Part shown: positions 24,393 through 35,635 of the stretch, one piece after another
Layout of the letters: each line of letters starts with the position of its first letter
Numbering within the stretch: position 1 is the stretch's first letter
Source of the DNA: Ulota crispa
Lineage: Eukaryota > Streptophyta > Bryopsida > Orthotrichales > Orthotrichaceae
Assembly: GCA_963920765.1 (NCBI GenBank)
Contig: OY987246.1
Coordinates: 1,366,501 to 1,430,500, forward strand
DNA: 64,000 nucleotides
Direction: 5' to 3'
The notes under the pieces: generated by a model
Databases searched by the model: none
What the model was told of the DNA's origin: nothing
Seen by the model: only the letters and a program-made list of their open reading frames with translations
Program-made: the position numbers and the translations under genes

Positions 24393-26270
24393 GCTTTTTG
24401 GAACATTCTAGCATAGCTAGACACTTATTTGAACTTTAAAAGCTTGCAAATAGTACTTTTTCTTATTATTCCATGGATCAAAAATAAGAAGAAGAATCTT
24501 GATTAAGTATATTAATCAAGTGATCGAAGTCAATGTATATTCCAATAAAGTCTCATACAAAGTTAATTTATAAAAAAATTAACTATTTGATTGTTTTCAA
24601 GAAGTCTCAAAACATGAAACTTTGCAAGGCAAAGAAGTTTTCTTATGATATCTTTAAAGTGATAAAGAATACATGCCATGTTTTGGACAAAAGAATCTAG
24701 ACCAAACTTAATTGGAGAAGATGAAACACATATATTTTGAAAAACATGGGTATATGCCTAATTTATCACACATAAAAAAAGTTCTTTTTCCGAGAAAACT
24801 CAAAATATGACATAAAAAATAGTAACTTTCTAGAGCATATTTCTAGAAACTAAAGGAGTAGAGTAGAGAAGTGCTGGAGCTGCCATAGTCTCCGAGAGGA
24901 ATTGGACCTCACTTGTGCCCATCCCAAAAACAACCATAAACCAATATGATGTTAGTGAGGCTACAACAGTTGTCTTAAGTCCAATACACGTGTTATAGCT
25001 TTCACAAGGAGAGCAAAATAGCAAAGCAATCAAACTACAAAAAAACTCCTCAACGAAATAAAAAGAACATGTGTAGCACTAATTTGTGAGGCCGCCATTG
25101 TGACGGGTATCACCAATTCCAATAAGCCGGACTAGGAAATATCAAATCGGAAATGCGCAAAGCTTTGCAGTATATGCAGTATATGGGTAAGCTCCTTAGA
25201 ATTTGAGTAGCAAGTACTGCTGCAACTTGCACGAGTATGACTGATAGCAAGCTGGAATCACCATGAGCTTGGAGGAGATAAGCACCCCATGTTGCAAGAT
25301 TACACACCAAGCTTATGTTGCGTGCTTAATCAATAAGCTCACAGCTTATCTTGAGAGCAAGCAAATCCAAGAAACAGCAGTTTCTAGAAGTAGAAAAGTA
25401 GGTTGGACTAATAGTTCATAACACACGGCTACATGCAACCATAGCTTGGTCTCAAAAAAAGTGATCCTAATCTTTGGTATGCGAACTCAAGTAGTTACTG
25501 GCAGATCTTAATCTGGTAACATGTAAACTCAAGTTTTACAAGCAGATCCCATCCACAAGCGTGCAAACTCATAGTTTTACAAGCTAATCCTAATCTCTGG
25601 TAGCATACAAACTCAAGGTTTTTGCATGCTGACCTTTAGCAATCTCAAAAGAGTAGGTAAGTTTGATCTAGTAATATGATCTTAATGCAAGCTCTAATCT
25701 CAAAAGTGCATGCAAAATTAAAGTGTTGATTCTAGAAGCATCATGAAAGTAAGCCTTGGCATGCAAAAAGATGCTTAATTTAAGTAACTCTTGAACCTTA
25801 CAATTATAAAAGAGTATAAATATACTATTTGATATTCATAGAAATTCAAAAATGGTATAAGAACCATTGGTAGTTTTTTTTTAAAACCACTCTAAATAGA
25901 AAATAGGTGTCCGTCTTATTTTTGTAAAGGAATATGGTGTCAAGCATAAGAGCTTATTACAAACCATTTCTTTGATTAAAAGAGAAAACTTTAAAAGTTT
26001 ATGATTAACGTAAGATGCTACAAAATATAGCATGTATCCTAGTAATGGTTATGCAAGAAGTCTAGGGACTTAAACTTGCATAGAAAGCTAGGAAAAAAGA
26101 AAAATACAAAAAATACTAAAAAATACAAAAAATACAAAAAAACCAAAAAAACCAAAAAAACCAAAAAAACCAAAAAAACCAAAAAAACCAAAAAAAACCA
26201 AAAAACCAGAAAAAACAAAAACAACAAAAAAATACTAAAAATACTAAAAAATACTAAAAAAACTCAAGAA
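24393..26270 (+). mobile_element. A-tailed dispersed repeat, copy alpha
   Basis: The first about 650 bp (TTGGAACATTCTAGCATAGC onward) are nearly identical to the reverse complement of 37300-37925. The last about 350 bp match 35672-36000 inverted. The centre (25450-25650) is a degenerate tandem of about 52 bp built on GCAAACTCAAGTTTTACAAG. The 3' end runs into AAAAAAGAAAAATAC and a long A-rich tail. It is non-coding; the tail suggests retroposition but the mechanism is unproven. Confidence 0.6.
26096..26266. repeat. A-rich tail with (AAAAAAACC)n and AAATAC repeats
   Basis: About 170 bp of short A-rich units: AAATAC(A)n, then several CC-A7 units, then AATACTAAA. The Lys/Thr-rich frame on this strand and the Phe/Leu frame on the other follow from the repeat. 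Confidence 0.9.
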
Positions 26271-26420
26271 TGAATATTTTATGCAGTATAAATGTGGATT
26301 TAGGGTTTCAACCAATTTAGCTAGCTCTTGTTGGTTTTAGAACAATCTGCACTGCCATTATCAAGGAGTAACTGTTTATGGCATTTCTACCTTAGATGGT
26401 TAGTTTTCAAGCCAACTACT

Positions 26421-26662
26421 TTAACCCCTAAAGGACCAATTATTCCCTCAAAGGGACAAATGGGATTTTGGGCATGTACATACAACTAAACTACTTTGTA
26501 TGATTTTTTGAAAATTTTATGGAAGATGGGTATTTCAAAGATCTACTTGGACATCTAATTTTTTCTTCATTATAACATTTATTGAAGAAGTTAAAAATGA
26601 TTTTTTGGAAAAAGATCTAGACTAGGCAACGCAAAAATTCTTAAAAATTGCATTAGATAGAT

Positions 26663-26716
<54 letters not shown>

Positions 26717-27143
26717 GGTTCTCTAGACTTATATATAAGTGGGGAGCTTTGAATCATTCAATTTTCATTGATGAGATGAAAGTTATGAGAAGTTTTTGCT
26801 TATGGGTAGGTATGGTTTCTCTCAAAATCACACCTACCCGCAAACAAAAACTTCTCATAACTTTCATCTCATCAATGAAAATTGAATAATTCAAAACTCC
26901 CACCTATAATAAGTCTAACTTAGAACCTATTTTGTTTTTCTATTGTCCAAAAATTCATTTTTAACTTCTTCAATAAATGTCATAATGAAAAAAAAAAAAA
27001 AAAAAAAAAAAAAGCCCATGTAGATTTTTGAATTCCCCATCTTCCATAAAAGTTTCAAAAAATCACACAAAGTAGTTTAGCCATAGGTACATGCCCAAAA
27101 TCCCATTTGTCCCCAAAAAGGGGGCTTGGTCCTTTAGGGTTAA
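26421..27143. mobile_element. piggyBac-like element, palindromic, 723 bp
   Basis: TTAA at 26421-26424 and 27140-27143. The left end is TTAACCCCTAAAGGACCAA and the right end GGTCCTTTAGGGTTAA. The interior folds on itself around 26820: GATGAGATGAAAGTTATGAG (26771) pairs with CTCATAACTTTCATCTCATC (26854). Left-arm (TA)n at about 26664-26710 and a right-arm A-run at 26989-27013 are arm-specific additions. Closest relative is 57903-58634. Confidence 0.82.
26664..26710. repeat. (TA)n microsatellite in a piggyBac-like arm
   Basis: About 40 bp of alternating TA preceded by ATAGATATACATACATA. It is absent from the opposite arm. Confidence 0.9.
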
Positions 27144-27457
27144 GTAGTGATTCTATATTATTGTGGTAATATGCTCTGTCTTTTTGCCCTTTCTTGTATG
27201 AAATTAAACGGACAGGTGCTTTTGTGACCGAAGTAGAATGACTGAACAAACATTTATTTCTAGGTAAACACCGCTGTCTACACTTTCTTAAAGAGAAATC
27301 TTCTTTTGTTTTTTTGTTTCTTCATTGGTCGAGCGATATGCACCTATAAAAATGCGCTATGTAAAGAAGAAATATATAGAATCATCCATGCATGCACATT
27401 CATCCATGAAATATACTGACTTTACGTAAATTTCATCCAATGTGTAGCACACACAAT

Positions 27458-27874
27458 AGGGGTAATCACGGCTATTCTCCGTGGAGAATGGAGATTGTGA
27501 ATCGGTTGAGTGAAAGTAGGAGTCAATAGGAGTTTGTTCTTCGTGAAGATGTTATGACACCCCATTTGTGTGTGATGTAGAGTGGAGAATGGAGAATGGT
27601 TTACTTAGAGAAAGGTAGCACGGCTAGCGATTGGAGGAGCAAAAAGAGTTAGGGTGAAGAGCAATTCACGAGCAAAGAAAACAAGCAAATCATGGTAAGA
27701 AGTTCACACGCTAACTTGGTCTTCACTCCATTTTTCACTTCCGGAAGAGACTAATGGAGCTTTGAGAAGTTTAGCATGCTAAGCCAACTGCAAGCTTTGA
27801 CAACCACTAATGATGCGGCACATTTGCATTTTCATTCTTCATACTTGCTCGAAAAAAATGTTGTGACTACCCCT
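27458..27874. mobile_element. TIR element with AGGGGTARTCAC ends, 417 bp
   Basis: Left AGGGGTAATCAC and right GTGACTACCCCT form a 12-bp inverted repeat with one mismatch. AAT flanks both sides (27455-27457; 27875-27877), suggesting a 3-bp duplication. The interior has GGAGAATGGAGA repeats at 27487 and 27582. Superfamily not assigned. Confidence 0.5.
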
Positions 27875-28343
27875 AATGTTTCTTGGAGGGAAATTTAGTA
27901 ATTTCATCCATTTTTCAAAGTGCAAAATGAGATGATTTTTTTGGAAAAAAAGTGCTTAGAAACGGTTCCCTTGCTTCTTACATGAAAGTTTATCTCCCTT
28001 GGGGGTGATAGCGTATTCACATAATTACTTCTTCAGCAGAGGGAAAGAAAGTTGTACCATGTGAAAAAATTTGAATTTAAATAGAAAATTTTGCATTCAA
28101 ATCATATCCACTCGGTGACGGCTGAGCGACTCCTTAATCAGCGTGAATTAACCTTAATCACACGCAATCCAATGTTGTCGAAGGGGTGCTTTCATATAGG
28201 GCAATGGCCGCAAATCTTATGACATAGAAGAAGACTTTTTTTCATAAGGGAAATACCCCCTATCAACCTTTAAATACATATCTTCGTGAAAAGCATAAAA
28301 TCTCATGTTGGATTTTGCTTCTTAGATTTGCAATTGTATGAGC
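27875..28343. other. Nothing recognised
   Basis: Non-coding DNA between two elements; no supported gene. Confidence 0.4.
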
Positions 28344-28756
28344 TTAACCCATTAAGGACTGGTCGACCAGTTTCTGGTCGATTTTAACTCTTTTCAATTT
28401 GTAGAGAGAGTATTTTAAGGAATTTGATGATGCTACAAAGGGGACGGGTCTAGGGAATTGGAAAGTGGAGAGTTTAGGACAATAACCATGCCAATCTGAG
28501 GTGGTATGTGGCTAGAGGGTTGAAAAAACTAAAAGAGTATTGGTTGAAAATACACCAATAAATGCAAAAAGATGGGCATAACAATTAAAGAGTGAGCATA
28601 ATTCATGATGCATAACACTAAACGCTACAAGATACTTCCATCTATATGGTCAAATTTGTGATAGACATCTGTATTCAATAACCCTAAAATGTCCCCCAAA
28701 TGGAAATACAGAGGATTGCCCACCCCCAAAATCAACCACGGTTGTTAAAGGGTTAA
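28344..28756. mobile_element. piggyBac-like MITE, 413 bp
   Basis: TTAA at 28344-28347 and 28753-28756. The left end is TTAACCCATTAAGGACTGG and the right end, reverse complemented, TTAACCCTTTAACAACCG. The right TTAA overlaps the TAA duplication of the neighbouring Harbinger-type element, so one of the two inserted at the boundary of the other. The terminal match is weaker than in other copies. Confidence 0.55.
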
Positions 28757-29175
28757 GGGCATCCTCAATGCAGTTGTAAGAGAGGCAAGCAAAAGCTTGT
28801 GAAGTGCTTTAAATTGGACTTGAGCAAAAACATGGGCTCCAATGCAGCAGTTAAACCATACTGCATTTTTCAGGGCTCCCCACATAAGAGCCCCTCTCTT
28901 GCAAATTTTCACTATTTGGAAAGTCCTGCATACCACTCTAGCTGTGACACTGACGCAATTTTAGGGAATTTCATATACTTCTGACATGAATAAGCCACAC
29001 ATAAGCACTTAAAAAAAACATAAACTAATAAAAATTTATGGTTAGTGAGTGTCAGAACTTGTTTGAATTGGGGCTACTGCATTGGGGAAATGCCCCTGCT
29101 CTGCAATTGAGGCAGAATCAGATACGGTCTGACAGAGTTTGCGGAGCTGAAATCCAGGCTGGATTGGGGATGCCC
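28757..29175. mobile_element. PIF/Harbinger-type MITE, intact copy, 419 bp
   Basis: The ends are GGGCATCCTCAATGCAG and CTGGATTGGGGATGCCC, with TAA at 28754-28756 and 29176-29178. The interior GTGCTTTAAATTGGACTTGA (28805-28824) is the uninterrupted version of the site hit by a piggyBac-like element in the next copy. Confidence 0.8.
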
Positions 29176-30490
29176 TAAGAGAAGCAGGCAAAAGTTTGTG
29201 CAGTGCTTTAACCCCTAAAGGACCAAGCAAAGTTTTCACCAAAAACTCTCCAAAACTGCCATTTTTAGAGCATCAACCAAATTTGAAAACAAAAATGTTT
29301 TTATGCTTATGTGACTATAGGATCTTGTAGAAGAATAGTTTTAGGAGATGTGGAAAAAATTTCAGAGTTTTTCACCACGTGGATTGGAAGATAGAATGGT
29401 TTGAATATTCAAAAACGTCTTGTGAAAAATTGGGCAGCTACCCTTTAGAAGGTGAAATTCCTAAGGAAAAAAGGCTGTGTGGGTGGTGCTTTTCTAAATT
29501 CCTTATTCCACCTAAGTAAAGTACATGTCAAAAAAGTTTCAAATCATTTGGAGTTGTATAACATATGGAAAAAAATTAGTAAGTAAAATGAAGTAGAGAA
29601 TGATTCAAAACACTAAATTGTTAAGAATTTAATTATGGAAATGAAAGATGCCAATCCCAATGGTTGTAATATTGTAATAAATAATATTCATCCTTTGGTT
29701 TTGTTTTTTTTTCCAAAATGTTGAAAATTGAGTAAAGGAAAGGACTTCAAAGTTTATTTTGGAGTAGAGAATCCATAATTGCCCGCAAACAAAAAATCCT
29801 CGTAACTTTCATCTCGTTAATCCAAATGGAATGATTCAAAGCTTCTTACATTCACATATATCTCCTAAACCAATTTAAAAGTTTGTTTTTGAAAAAAACG
29901 ATTTTGAAAAATCTGCCCAAGCTACTCGACAAATGTAAAAAACAACATATTAGGCCATAACTTTTTACTCATAGTTCCAAATGTCATGAAACTTAGTGCA
30001 TATGAAAGATAAACCTTGTCCCCACATTCCATTAAAATTTGAGCATAAAACATGAAAAGCTCCAATTACAGGTACTTGCCCAAAATTGCGATGTTTCTAA
30101 AAAAGGGGTCTAGTCCTTTAGGGGTTAAATTGGACTTGAGCAAAAACATGGGCTCCAATGTAGCAATTAAACCATACTGCACTTTTCAAGGCTCCCTACG
30201 TAAGAGCCCCTTCCCTGCAAATTTTCACTATTTGGAGAGTCCTGCATACCACTCTAGCTCTGACTCTGATGCAATTTCAAGGAATTTCATATACTTTTGA
30301 CATGAATCAACCACACATAAGCACTTAAAAAAGACATAAACGAATAAAAATTGTGATTAGTGAGTGTCATAACTTGCTTGCACTGGGGGCTGCTAAACTG
30401 GAAAATTTCCTTGCTCTGTACTTGACCCTAAGTTAGACAAGGTCAGACACAGTTTGTGGGGCTGATATCGCGGCTGGATTGGGGATGCCC
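29176..30490. mobile_element. PIF/Harbinger-type MITE, second copy, interrupted
   Basis: The left part, 29176-29211, matches from the internal TAAGAGAGGCAAGC of copy 1, so the outermost about 22 bp are missing. The right part, 30129-30490, continues from ATTGGACTTGAGCAAAAACA to the terminus GGCTGGATTGGGGATGCCC, followed by TTA. A piggyBac-like element at 29208-30128 lies between them. Confidence 0.78.
29208..30128. mobile_element. piggyBac-like element with demonstrable TTAA target duplication
   Basis: The termini are TTAACCCCTAAAGGACCAAG on the left and GTCCTTTAGGGGTTAA on the right. The left flank CAGTGCT and right flank ATTGGACTTGAG rejoin across one TTAA to give the sequence found unbroken at 28805-28824. 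That fixes the ends and the 4-bp duplication. The interior is a close relative of 17582-21024, with the core CATCTCGTTAATCCAAATGG at about 29810. No open frame of note. Confidence 0.92.
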
Positions 30491-30637
30491 TTATAAGTGT
30501 TCAAAATTTACACTTTCCTAACTTCTTTTTTATCTTTTAAAGTCAAGATAAGGATGCACAGTTTTTGTTCAAGTTGTTATGAAAAAAGAGTGTGTATGTT
30601 GTCTTTATATATAGACAAGTGAGAATTGTTGTACACA

Positions 30638-31435
30638 TTAACCCTTGAGCGCCCTAGGGGTGATAATACCGCCCCTCAAAATTATACTTTCCTAAAAATC
30701 GGGTCCGTATCAGAATTGTAGTGCCGAGAAAACTGCACTTGGTCAAAGGTATGATGCTAATCTCATGCCACATAGTGCGTGATGGGGGTTTCACCACTTG
30801 TACAAGCACAAATTGTGCAAGTCAAGTATGACAATAGTATGCTAGAATTTCATTTTGTGAGGTTTAGGGTTTAAGTGCAAGGATAAAGACCAGTAGTTAT
30901 GACTGGTTCCATATCATTAGAGGTGTTTTGGCATGCATGCCTTAAACTAGAAAAGGATTTTGCAGTTATACCATCGAGATTATGCCCTTGTGGAGGTCAA
31001 TGCCATACCCGTCCCCTAGCTATCGTTCACCTTGCCGTGTGAGTCTTGCAACTTTGGGCCTCTAAAAAAGCACCTTGTGGATGTCAAAACATCACCTAAT
31101 TTGGCAACAAGTGAGACACTTGTAAATTGCACCCCTTGCCTAAATTTCATCACAAGGAGCCTCCTCTAAGGCATGAATTTTTGCATTCACAGCCACAGAC
31201 ACCTTCCCAATTGGCCGGTTGCCACATGATTAATTGTATTTTGATTATTATAATTTGCAAAATGGTGCGGTCAAAAATTCTGCAAATTTTTGATTGGGTG
31301 CATCAGACACCCTTTTTGCTATTTCAACAATGAATCCTCCCCAATCTAAGTTTGCAACTTGGGACATACAATATTTTTGAACATGGTCTTATTGGCCTCA
31401 TTTTTTCAATTTCACTGCGGGCGCTCAGGGGTTAC
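30638..31435. mobile_element. piggyBac-like element, GAGCGCCC subtype, 798 bp
   Basis: The left end is TTAACCCTTGAGCGCCCTA. The right end GGGCGCTCAGGGGTTA-C has the last base of TTAA changed. Terminal type shared with 6242-6490 and 46695-47466. Confidence 0.72.
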
Positions 31436-31621
31436 CTTGTTATTTAGCAGTACAAGCCCTTTTTACTTGCAATAGCTTGTCTACTTGCCCGTTTGAACTG
31501 CAGCGGCCACATTTTTTACAAGGACTAGAAGTAAGAAATGGACTAATTTGGTTACTCAATGTTGTCAAATGTTTGAAAATTGTCTACCCTCAACATTTTT
31601 GGTGATGTGGATGCTCCACCT

Positions 31622-32551
31622 TTAACCCCCTAGAGGTTTTTGACTAAGTTTCACCCCAACCCGCTCCAAAATTGTCACTTCCAAATTTTAGGAAAATATC
31701 ATTTTTGGACATATGTAACCGTAAGATCTTGTTATACACAAGTATTTAAGGATGTGAAAAAATTCAGAAATTTTCATCATGTAGATTGTGAGATATTTGA
31801 GTTTGAGTTTATAAAAAGTCATTTTTTGTTCCTACAAAATGCTAGGTTATTGCACTTCACAAGGTCATATTTGTATGATTTTTTTCCAAAATGGTTGTAA
31901 CTTTTTTAATTCAATCTTAAAGACAAGTTGGGTATGCACTTGAAAATTTTCAAATTATTTGGAGTTGTACAACACATGGAAAAAAACAAGTAAGTAAAAA
32001 GAAGTAGTGAATGATTCATAATACTAAATTGTTAAGAATGTATATACAAAAATGAAAAATGCCAATCCTAACAATTTTATTGTTGTAATACAAAATTTAC
32101 ATACTTTAGCTTCATTTTTTTCCAAAATATTGAAAATTGAGTAAAATAAAGGACTTCCAAGTTTAATTTAGAGTAGAGATCCATAACCACCCAAAAACAA
32201 TAACTCATCATAACTTTCATCTCATTGATCAAAATGGAACAATTCAAAGCTTCCCACATATTTTTAAATCTAAAGAGCCAATTTCAATTTTTTTTTCTTT
32301 AAATGTAATTTTTTTTTTAAAACAAGTTGCATGGGCTACCCAACTAAGTAACTAACAAAGAAAACTACATATCATGCAATAACTTTTGAACCATTTAGTC
32401 AAAAGTTATGAAATTATTGGACCTTAAAGCTACTCCTTGGCCGCATCATGTGTGAAAAGTTCAAAGAAACAAATGAAAAATTCATTTGTAGTGAGCTACC
32501 CAAAATTGCTATGTTGCCAAAAAAAATGTTGTTTGGGCCTTTAGGGATTAA
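31622..32551. mobile_element. piggyBac-like element, 930 bp
   Basis: TTAA at 31622-31625 and 32548-32551. The left end is TTAACCCCCTAGAGGTTTTT and the right end GGGCCTTTAGGGATTAA. It is the full-length reference for the truncated copy 13564-14397, with the core CATCTCATTGATCAAAATGG at about 32219. The right TTAA also serves as the left end of the next element. Confidence 0.8.
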
Positions 32552-32776
32552 CCCCTAAATGTTTGAGTGCGTTGCTCCGACCACTACAATATGAGGTGTT
32601 TATTTTTGGAATAGATTCACACCTTTACTACAGTTGAGATCAACAAAGAAGTTGGAGAATAGATCAAAGGGGTTCTAGTGAGCCACTTGAGATCCCAAAT
32701 TGAAACTTCTTATTGATAACAAACGCCAATTATACGGCAGAGTATACACTATGCCCTATGATCATTTAAGGGTTAA
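32548..32776. mobile_element. Short piggyBac-like MITE, 229 bp
   Basis: TTAA at 32548-32551 and 32773-32776. The left end is TTAACCCCTAAATGTTTGAG and the right end ATGATCATTTAAGGGTTAA. It is an inverted relative of 39521-39762 and 60633-60848 (shared TTGAGATCAACAAAGAAGTT and GATCCCAAATTGAAACTTCT). It abuts the previous element with a single shared TTAA. Confidence 0.75.
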
Positions 32777-33230
32777 ACAACATCTACTTCTTCATTTTCT
32801 CTTTAGATAGATTGTTGTTAAACCTCATTCAAAAGTTTCACAAACTCAAAACTATTATTTGCACACATTCATAATAACAATTTTCACCTACTCGTCTACA
32901 AACAAAAAATCTGTGATGTACCATGTGGATTCCTTAAGAGATGACCAAGCATTAGGAAAAATTTGAGCCCTCCACAAGGCCCTTAAGAAATGTGCATATA
33001 GAGAAAAAAATTGCCATGTCTGACAGTCAAATTTGACATCTGCAAGCAGTCAAATCATGTGCCACATTGGTTTTAATATATATTAAAATTAAATAAATAA
33101 ATAATTAATTATTGTTTTTTACCTCCGTTATGTAGCACGGCATGGTTTCATAAGGGTCTTCTGGAGGGCTCAAAATTTTGCTTCTAAGACCCTTTACACC
33201 ATAAACCCATTAAACTAAGGGAATGATTAA
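32777..33230. other. Nothing recognised
   Basis: AT-rich; a short TTTTAATATATATTAAAATT palindrome near 33070 is the only local structure. Confidence 0.4.
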
Positions 33231-33621
33231 GGAAACACCCTTTCAGTTGCTAGGGAGACACCCCTATAGCCCAACCTTTTAAATTTGAGATTATTATTTT
33301 GTTGAAATATGAAATAAATCAAAACAATTTTTTTGCACACATTTATATTTGCAAGCGTTGCAAACATGTAATACATATGTCTCATTTGTGACATGTCAAG
33401 AGCTAAACTATTCATTATTCCCCTTCATTTTAAAGTTTACTCCTAACCATGTTACAAATGAGACATATTTATTATATGTTTGCAACACTTGCAGATGCAA
33501 ATGTGCTCTAAAATATTATTTTGATTTTATTTCACATTTCAACATAATAATAATCTCAAATTTAATAAGTTGGATTATGGGATGTCTCCCTAGCAACTGG
33601 GGTGTCTCCCTAGTCGCCTCC
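33231..33621. mobile_element. Palindromic foldback element, about 390 bp
   Basis: CAGTTGCTAGGGAGACA near the left end pairs with TGTCTCCCTAGCAACTG at 33583-33599. The inner arms pair too: AAATTTGAGATTATTATTTT (33279) with ATAATAATAATCTCAAATTT, and CATATGTCTCATTTGTGACA with ACAAATGAGACATATTTATT. TAA lies on both flanks (33228-33230; 33622-33624), a possible 3-bp duplication. A second GGTGTCTCCCTAG occurs only at the right end. Confidence 0.65.
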
Positions 33622-33624
33622 TAA

Positions 33625-34493
33625 ACTAATCCTATCTATGTCACTATCCTCCTCTCGTCACTATCCACCCGGAATACAAAAATATTATGGTACAATATCT
33701 ATTTCATATCTACTTTATAAATCAAGAAACTTGTAGATTTCATTCTTTTGATACCAACTTGAAGTTGAATAGATCAAAAGAGCTAAAACAGAATATAGAC
33801 ATTTAGTTATATTTTATCACGTTTATAACTTTTGGATTTTTCTAATAGCTCACCCACACTCACTTGGCTCACCACCTATGAAGATTTCAAAAAAACTGAC
33901 ATTCTGTAGCAGTAGCTCTTCAATTCATCGATCTTTCCTTGATTTCTTTTAAGACCAACTTTCACTTATTATACGATAAAGAGGACACATTGCTCCTTTA
34001 TGATGGTATCATCCAATTTTCACTTTCATTGAAGGATTTATACCAAAGCCTTTAACCATTCATTATTACAAAAAAGGACTTGTATATCATGGGGATGGAA
34101 GGAGCCTGTCTTTTGAGTGGATAGTGTGGATAGTCACACACTACTGCCTCTTTTGAAAACCATATACAAAAAATTGATGTGGGTACACATGTCATTCAGC
34201 CAGAGGTCGTTACACGTTTCCAATAAACCTGAGGGGATACACGTGTAGCTACCCATTGGTTCAAAAATTGAGACTACTGTTTGTGAGTATCGCCCACTCT
34301 CTCCATACTTGTATTTGTGTGACATCAATTTGTCTTACAAACGATTTGGAATATTTGAAATCAATTTGGGGATCAATGATATGGGAACTTTTTTTCAACC
34401 CTAGTATCAACGGTTGGACGACACCGAAATCAATCACTGATGCTTAATCTTCCAAAGACCACATCAACTGCAAAGGCAGGGTTTCTTTTTCAT
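33625..34493. other. Nothing recognised
   Basis: AT-rich DNA without supported frames or terminal repeats. Confidence 0.4.
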
Positions 34494-35422
34494 TTAACCC
34501 CTAAAGGATCATGGCCTTTATTTTGTCAGAAGACACTCAAAACTACCACCTCTATGGCAAAGAGTAAAAATGTTTGAAAATCGGTCATTTTTCAAATCTG
34601 ACCTTAGGATCTTGTACTAGACTACTATAAGAATGTGTCATACAAAACTCAAGAAATTTGGCCATACAGGTTGGAAGATATTTGCATTTAAAAAGTAAAA
34701 AACAACTTTTTTTGCACCTTGCATGACTAGATTATTTAACTTTGAACTTTTTTAACTTAAATTTTTTTACACCACAGAGTTTGGAATTCTATTTTTGCAT
34801 GGTGGGAAGTTGAGTTGGTAATCTTGGGGAAAAACAAAAAACAAAAAAAAATTAATTTTCATTCTTTAAAAAAAACATTAGGTAGAAGGAGGTATGAGAT
34901 TGAACAAAAGCTTAAATTGCTAATAACCCTGCAATGGAATTGAAACACAATAATTCCAATGGTGAGATTGTTCTAGAAAGCAAACTTCACCCACTCCAAC
35001 AATTTGTTTTGAAAAAATGTTAAAATTGCATTCAAAAATGAAGTTTAAAAGTTATTTTTTCAAGAAGATGCTTGAATTGCCCGAAAAACAAGATTGTCCA
35101 TAACTTTCTCATAACTAGTCCAAATGGAATGAACCAAAGCTTCAGATGTAGACAAAGATATAATCTATGAGAAAAAAGTTTTTTTTTTTTTTCAAGTTTT
35201 TATAAGATTTTTTTTGCTGCCTGGAGTCCCCAAATTTGTGCTTATTTGGGCATAACTTTTGCTCCTTGGCATCAATTGGAATAAAATTTATATTCCTCAA
35301 AAGCTATGTGTTTTTCTATCTTCAAAAAAAATTTCAAAAAATTAGGACAAAAATTGAGGCCATAGGTACATGCCCGAAATCCCATTTGTCCCCCAAAGGG
35401 ATAATGGTCCTTTAGGGGTTAA
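34494..35422. mobile_element. piggyBac-like element, 929 bp, recent family (copy 1)
   Basis: TTAA at 34494-34497 and 35419-35422, with ends TTAACCCCTAAAGGATCATG and GGTCCTTTAGGGGTTAA. From about 34510 to 35170 it is almost identical to 53380-54045, which indicates recent activity or duplication. A third, older relative is 39796-40691. It has the internal core CATAACTAGTCCAAATGGAA at about 35110. Confidence 0.87.
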
Positions 35423-35635
35423 TTTTTGTCCACGGCTATGGTTTTTTGAGGGGAGATTGAGGAATTGGCAGGATAGTTTATTTTTATTTTTAAGAGGGGT
35501 GGTTGGATTTTTTTTAATGCTCCCAGTTGGGTGGTTGCCCTTTTTCAGGGGATAGTACATAACATTCAGTAGCCTGAAGAGAGGTTGCCTTTCCCTCTTT
35601 TCATGTATCATCCACAAACTTCATTTTGACAAAAC

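Larger units (their letters stand above)
24263..26394. mobile_element. TAAGGTAGAAAT-ended element, 2.1 kb, inserted at TA
   Basis: The left end TAAGGTAGAAATACCGTAAA pairs with TTTATGGCATTTCTACCTTA at the right, an imperfect 24-bp inverted repeat. The host copy reads GCGCTTAGATGG when empty (48664-48675) and GCCCTTA ... TTAGATGG when filled, so the target duplication is TA (or TTA). It encloses the A-tailed repeat 24393-26270, which accounts for most of its length. Confidence 0.65.
23873..26424. mobile_element. TAAGGTAG-type MITE interrupted by a second TA-target element
   Basis: The left part, 23873-24262, starts TAAGGTAGTTGGTTC and matches 48293-48696 (CAATCATTGAATGCATG, AAATCTCTTCACAACTT, TGTGTTACATTCC). 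The right remnant, 26395-26424 (GATGGTTAGTTTTCAAGCC then CTACTTTA), corresponds to GATGGTCGGTTTACGGCCC at 48670. Between them sits 24263-26394. A piggyBac-like element then begins at the last TTAA (26421). Confidence 0.65.

Noticed and set aside
26039..26273. Lys-Thr and Phe-Leu repeat frames
   Set aside because: Products of the A-rich tail of the dispersed repeat; no coding composition.
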